From Desulfobacterales bacterium (GTDB taxonomy: Bacteria; Desulfobacterota; DSM-4660; Desulfatiglandales; Desulfatiglandaceae), in contig JAKLQB010000130.1 of NCBI GenBank assembly GCA_022013615.1, forward strand, positions 1 through 27,042: 27,042 nucleotides of DNA, read 5' to 3'. Under the pieces are notes generated by a model, which was not told where the DNA came from, ran no database searches, and saw only the letters and a program-made list of their open reading frames with translations. The position numbers and the translations under genes are program-made. Shown piece by piece: positions 25,142-27,042 of this stretch (position 1 is its first letter; each line of letters begins with the position of its first letter).

Positions 25142-26149
25142 GTGATTGTCCGAGCCCAAAAAATGCCCTTAGCAACAAAAAAGACAAAGATTAAAGCTGT
25201 CGGACTCCTGTCTGGAGGGCTGGACAGTACCATCGCCGCGAAACTGATGTTGGAGCAGGGGATCGAGGTATATGCTATCAACTTTATTTCTCCTTTTTGC
25301 ACCTGTACTCCAAAAAAAGCAGGATGTGCGGCGGTCGTTACTGCCGTGCGGCAACTGGGGGGTATCACCCTCAAACGGATTGCATTAGGTGAGGAATACC
25401 TTGAAATTGTGAGGAATCCGAAACATGGGTATGGATCAGGGATGAACCCTTGTATTGATTGCAGGATCATGAAAATACAAAAGGCCGGTGAATATATGCG
25501 GCAGATCGGCGCATCCTTTCTCTTCACCGGTGAAGTTCTGGGTCAGCGCCCCATGTCACAGCACAGACGAGCGATAGAGATGATTGACCGAGAATCCCGT
25601 TTCCAGAAATATATCCTGCGGCCCCTCTCGGCTGCGCATTTCGAACCAACGATTCCTGAGCAGGAAAGGTGGGTTGACAGAAGCAAGTTGTTGGGTATAT
25701 CGGGGCGGTCCAGAAAAACGCAGATATCGCTTGCTTCTGCCAAGGGTATCAGGGATTATCCCTGTCCGGCGGGCGGTTGCCTTCTGACGGATAAGAATTT
25801 CGCTGATAGGATGCGCGACTATTTCACATTTACAACACACCCAACGATAAGGGATATTGCCCTCCTCAAAGTGGGAAGACACTTTCGGCTCGATAGCGGT
25901 GACAAGGTTATTGTCGCTCGCAATAGACAGGAATGCAAGATCGTGAAAAACCTCTGCCGCGAAGGGGATCATCTTCTTGTACCATTCGATTTTTCGGGGC
26001 CTTCCGTGATTCTAAAGGGAAGTTCTCTGGAAGGTGCTCTGAAGAAAATGCTGGAGTATACAAAGAGGTCTGTTCAGGAAAATGCCTGTATAACGCATTT
26101 TTATAGAGGAAAAGGCAAAAGCTTATCACTCAAAGCAATATTACGTTAA
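25142..26149 (+). CDS. ThiI/MnmA-like PP-loop ATPase with NFACT-R-type tail
   Basis: Up to 335 aa. The start is uncertain: GTG at 25142 or ATG at 25163, neither with a good ribosome site. A PP-loop VGLLSGGLDSTIAAKLMLEQG opens the protein, as in ThiI and MnmA. Cysteine pairs follow (CTC near residue 55, NPCIDCRIMK near 105, CPAGGCLL near 210), and the C-terminal part (LKVGRHFRLDSGDKVIVARN, GDHLLVPFDFSGPSVILKG) resembles the NFACT-R/DUF814-like domain attached to such proteins. Family members are predicted to thiolate tRNA or act in sulfur mobilisation; the exact substrate is not known. The Cys pairs suggest an Fe-S cluster or persulfide relay (inference). Confidence 0.8.
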   Translation: MIVRAQKMPLATKKTKIKAVGLLSGGLDSTIAAKLMLEQGIEVYAINFISPFCTCTPKKAGCAAVVTAVRQLGGITLKRIALGEEYLEIVRNPKHGYGSGMNPCIDCRIMKIQKAGEYMRQIGASFLFTGEVLGQRPMSQHRRAIEMIDRESRFQKYILRPLSAAHFEPTIPEQERWVDRSKLLGISGRSRKTQISLASAKGIRDYPCPAGGCLLTDKNFADRMRDYFTFTTHPTIRDIALLKVGRHFRLDSGDKVIVARNRQECKIVKNLCREGDHLLVPFDFSGPSVILKGSSLEGALKKMLEYTKRSVQENACITHFYRGKGKSLSLKAILR

Positions 26150-26318
26150 ATCCCTGACTTAAATCAGAAAAGTGCTTGCAGTAGCAAAGAAAATATCTTC
26201 GGAGGCTTTGCGGCAGGTTGATTGATGGTAGGACCACGGACCGGCCCCTGGAGCCGTCAGAAATGACCTGACCTTGGGATATTTCTCGCAGATATGAAAC
26301 CCTAAAGAGATTTTTCTC
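26150..26318. other. Intergenic region, no gene seen
   Basis: No frame with a credible start. A GC-rich patch (26228-26262) with the short repeats GGACCACGGACC stands out from the AT-rich surroundings but matches no RNA family I can name. Confidence 0.4.
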
Positions 26319-26348
26319 TTGACTTTATATACCACAATGTGGTTGTAA
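26319..26348 (+). promoter_or_regulatory. Promoter with palindromic operator before the XRE-type regulator
   Basis: TTGACT (26319-26324) is followed after 4 bp by ATACCAC-AAT-GTGGTTG (26329-26345), the third locus with this palindrome. A -10 of TTGTAA (26343-26348, 18-bp spacer) is possible but weak. The next gene starts at 26394, so the regulator may control itself. Confidence 0.6.
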
Positions 26349-26393
26349 TATAAAAACACCTTTCGGTCAAGTTAAGGGTTCTAGGAATTTCGT

Positions 26394-26789
26394 GTGGAAA
26401 GCGAACAATTCTCATATTTGCGTAATAGACTCGGAAAGACGCAGAGGCAGACGGCCCAACTGCTCGGAACGTCCGAAAAAGCCATACAAGGCTACGAGCA
26501 AGGCTGGAGGAAGGTGCCAATGCACGTAGAGCGACAGGCACTTTTCTTAGTCTCTCGGCTTAGGGAGAAAAAGAAAGACCTGAAGCCGTGCTGGGTTATT
26601 AAAAAATGTCCTCCAAAGCGAAAGAAACAATGTCCAGCCTGGGAATTCCGGTCTGGAAGGCTCTGTTGGTTCATTAACGGCACCATTTGTGAAGGTAAGG
26701 TTCAAAAGAATTGGCACGAAAAGATGAAAATATGCCGCTCGTGTGAGGTATTCAGCACTTTCTTTTCACACCTGCCTGAGATGGAGTAG
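26394..26789 (+). CDS. Small XRE-type regulator with C-terminal Cys-rich 'two-CW' region
   Basis: 131 aa from a GTG at 26394, with AGGA 7 bp ahead. Residues 6-56 are a helix-turn-helix of the XRE/Cro kind (GKTQRQTAQLLGTSEKAIQG, then YEQGWRKVP). The C-terminal half has seven cysteines: Cys66, 72, 80, 91, 99, 114 and 117, with two CW pairs (PCWVIKKC, LCWFINGTIC) and a CxxC (KICRSCEVF). This pattern occurs as a small Cys domain in regulators and sensors of Desulfobacterota and could bind zinc or an iron-sulfur cluster. Its own promoter carries the same palindrome found before SQR and usp, so it is the best candidate in the window for the protein that binds it. The binding is inference. Confidence 0.8.
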   Translation: MESEQFSYLRNRLGKTQRQTAQLLGTSEKAIQGYEQGWRKVPMHVERQALFLVSRLREKKKDLKPCWVIKKCPPKRKKQCPAWEFRSGRLCWFINGTICEGKVQKNWHEKMKICRSCEVFSTFFSHLPEME

Positions 26790-26858
26790 GTCTCCGGCTC
26801 AATCATATTGCTACCGTGTCTTAGCTGTCGGGACGGGTAGCTGAGGAGGATGGATTTG

Positions 26859-26993
26859 ATGATGTCTCTTTTGGAGGAAAAAATAGCGCTTGTTACTTTC
26901 CAGGACGTGGAGGGGGTGTGTTTATGGATAATGACGGGGCTCCTTTCAGGAGCCGCATCTATTATTACAGGCATACCTTTACTTTCACACTAA
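26859..26993 (+). CDS. Tiny hydrophobic protein (44 aa), uncertain
   Basis: An ORF with GAGGAGG 9 bp before an ATG at 26859 (other ATGs at 26850 and 26862). The product has a polar start (MMSLLEEKIALVTFQDVEGV) and one hydrophobic segment (CLWIMTGLLSGAASIITGIP). It is unrecognised. A perfect 7-bp hairpin GGCTCCT-TTC-AGGAGCC (26938-26954) lies within it, so the stretch could instead be a structured leader for the next gene. It ends 17 bp before that gene. Confidence 0.4.
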   Translation: MMSLLEEKIALVTFQDVEGVCLWIMTGLLSGAASIITGIPLLSH

Positions 26994-27010
26994 TGACAGG
27001 AGGCGAAAAA

Positions 27011-27042
27011 GTGGCAAAAACTATTCAAGAAATAAATGAAAA
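27011..27042 (+). CDS. Start of a gene cut by the window end, possibly DUF39 homocysteine-synthesis protein
   Basis: A perfect AGGAGG (26998-27003) stands at ideal distance from a GTG at 27011. Only ten full codons are visible, reading (V)AKTIQEINE. This agrees with the usual beginning of the DUF39 family, which inserts sulfide-derived sulfur in homocysteine synthesis in anaerobes, but ten residues cannot prove it. Confidence 0.45.
   Translation, partial: MAKTIQEINE

Noticed and set aside
26228..26262. GC-rich patch as a riboswitch or tRNA-like element
   Set aside because: No conserved riboswitch core or tRNA arms could be drawn from it.
1..27042. CRISPR arrays, tRNA and rRNA genes, prophage or intact insertion sequences
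   Set aside because: No regular direct repeats, T-loop-like motifs, rRNA blocks, integrase or intact transposase genes were found.

Overview
The window reads as a piece of chromosome from an anaerobic, sulfate-reducing member of the Desulfobacterota (former Deltaproteobacteria). The strongest reason is a complete high-molecular-weight cytochrome (Hmc) transmembrane redox complex operon, hmcABCDEF. Its 16-heme cytochrome has the size and heme count of the Desulfovibrio protein, and the cluster carries an Rrf2-family regulator, the family named after the hmc regulator of Desulfovibrio. A sulfide:quinone-reductase-like flavoprotein with a DUF1641 partner, an XdhC-type protein and several sulfur-handling PP-loop ATPases fit the same setting. 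I cannot name genus or species from the sequence alone.

Layout. Positions 1-1751 hold two convergent sulfur-transfer genes: the 3' part of larE (+) and mnmA (-), the latter interrupted by an in-frame TAA. A small hypothetical gene, a DUF1641 gene and an SQR-like gene follow on the minus strand (2134-4557). Divergent from SQR are an Nramp-like transporter with unusual metal-site residues and a small P-loop protein (4710-6475). A 5'-truncated permease fragment follows (6523-6861). Next is a signalling pair (7106-10158): a histidine kinase whose N-terminus is a complete HicB-type antitoxin, and a receiver/kinase protein overlapping it by an ATGA. After a gene-poor stretch comes the rrf2-hmc block (10648-18138): a promoter, a perfect 27-bp palindrome, rrf2, hmcABCDEF (hmcD is only 43 codons) and one unrecognised coupled gene. 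Behind it lie a tandem universal stress protein, two stand-alone receivers and a receiver-PAS-PAS-kinase protein (18142-22004). Its receiver is nearly the same as the one at 9067. A decayed transposase tail (22151-22423) separates these from a minus-strand operon of a USP-like protein, a GAF protein and XdhC (22434-24728). The right end carries a ThiI/MnmA-like PP-loop protein, a small Cys-rich XRE regulator, a tiny hydrophobic ORF and the first codons of what is probably a DUF39 homocysteine-synthesis gene.

How it may work together. HmcA takes periplasmic electrons, HmcB/C/D/E carry them across the membrane, and HmcF is a cytoplasmic iron-sulfur module. Rrf2, with three spaced cysteines, probably senses redox or iron-sulfur state and represses its own promoter through the palindrome. 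The flanking kinases and receivers look like redox- or ligand-responsive signalling attached to the Hmc locus.

The least expected pattern is a 17-bp palindrome, consensus ATACCAC-N3-GTGGTAT. It sits just behind a TTGAC-like -35 box at three separate loci: twice in the SQR/Nramp divergent promoter, once before the usp-GAF-xdhC operon, and once before the XRE-type regulator that may bind it. This looks like a small, possibly undescribed regulon. All calls are by eye; no database search was run.
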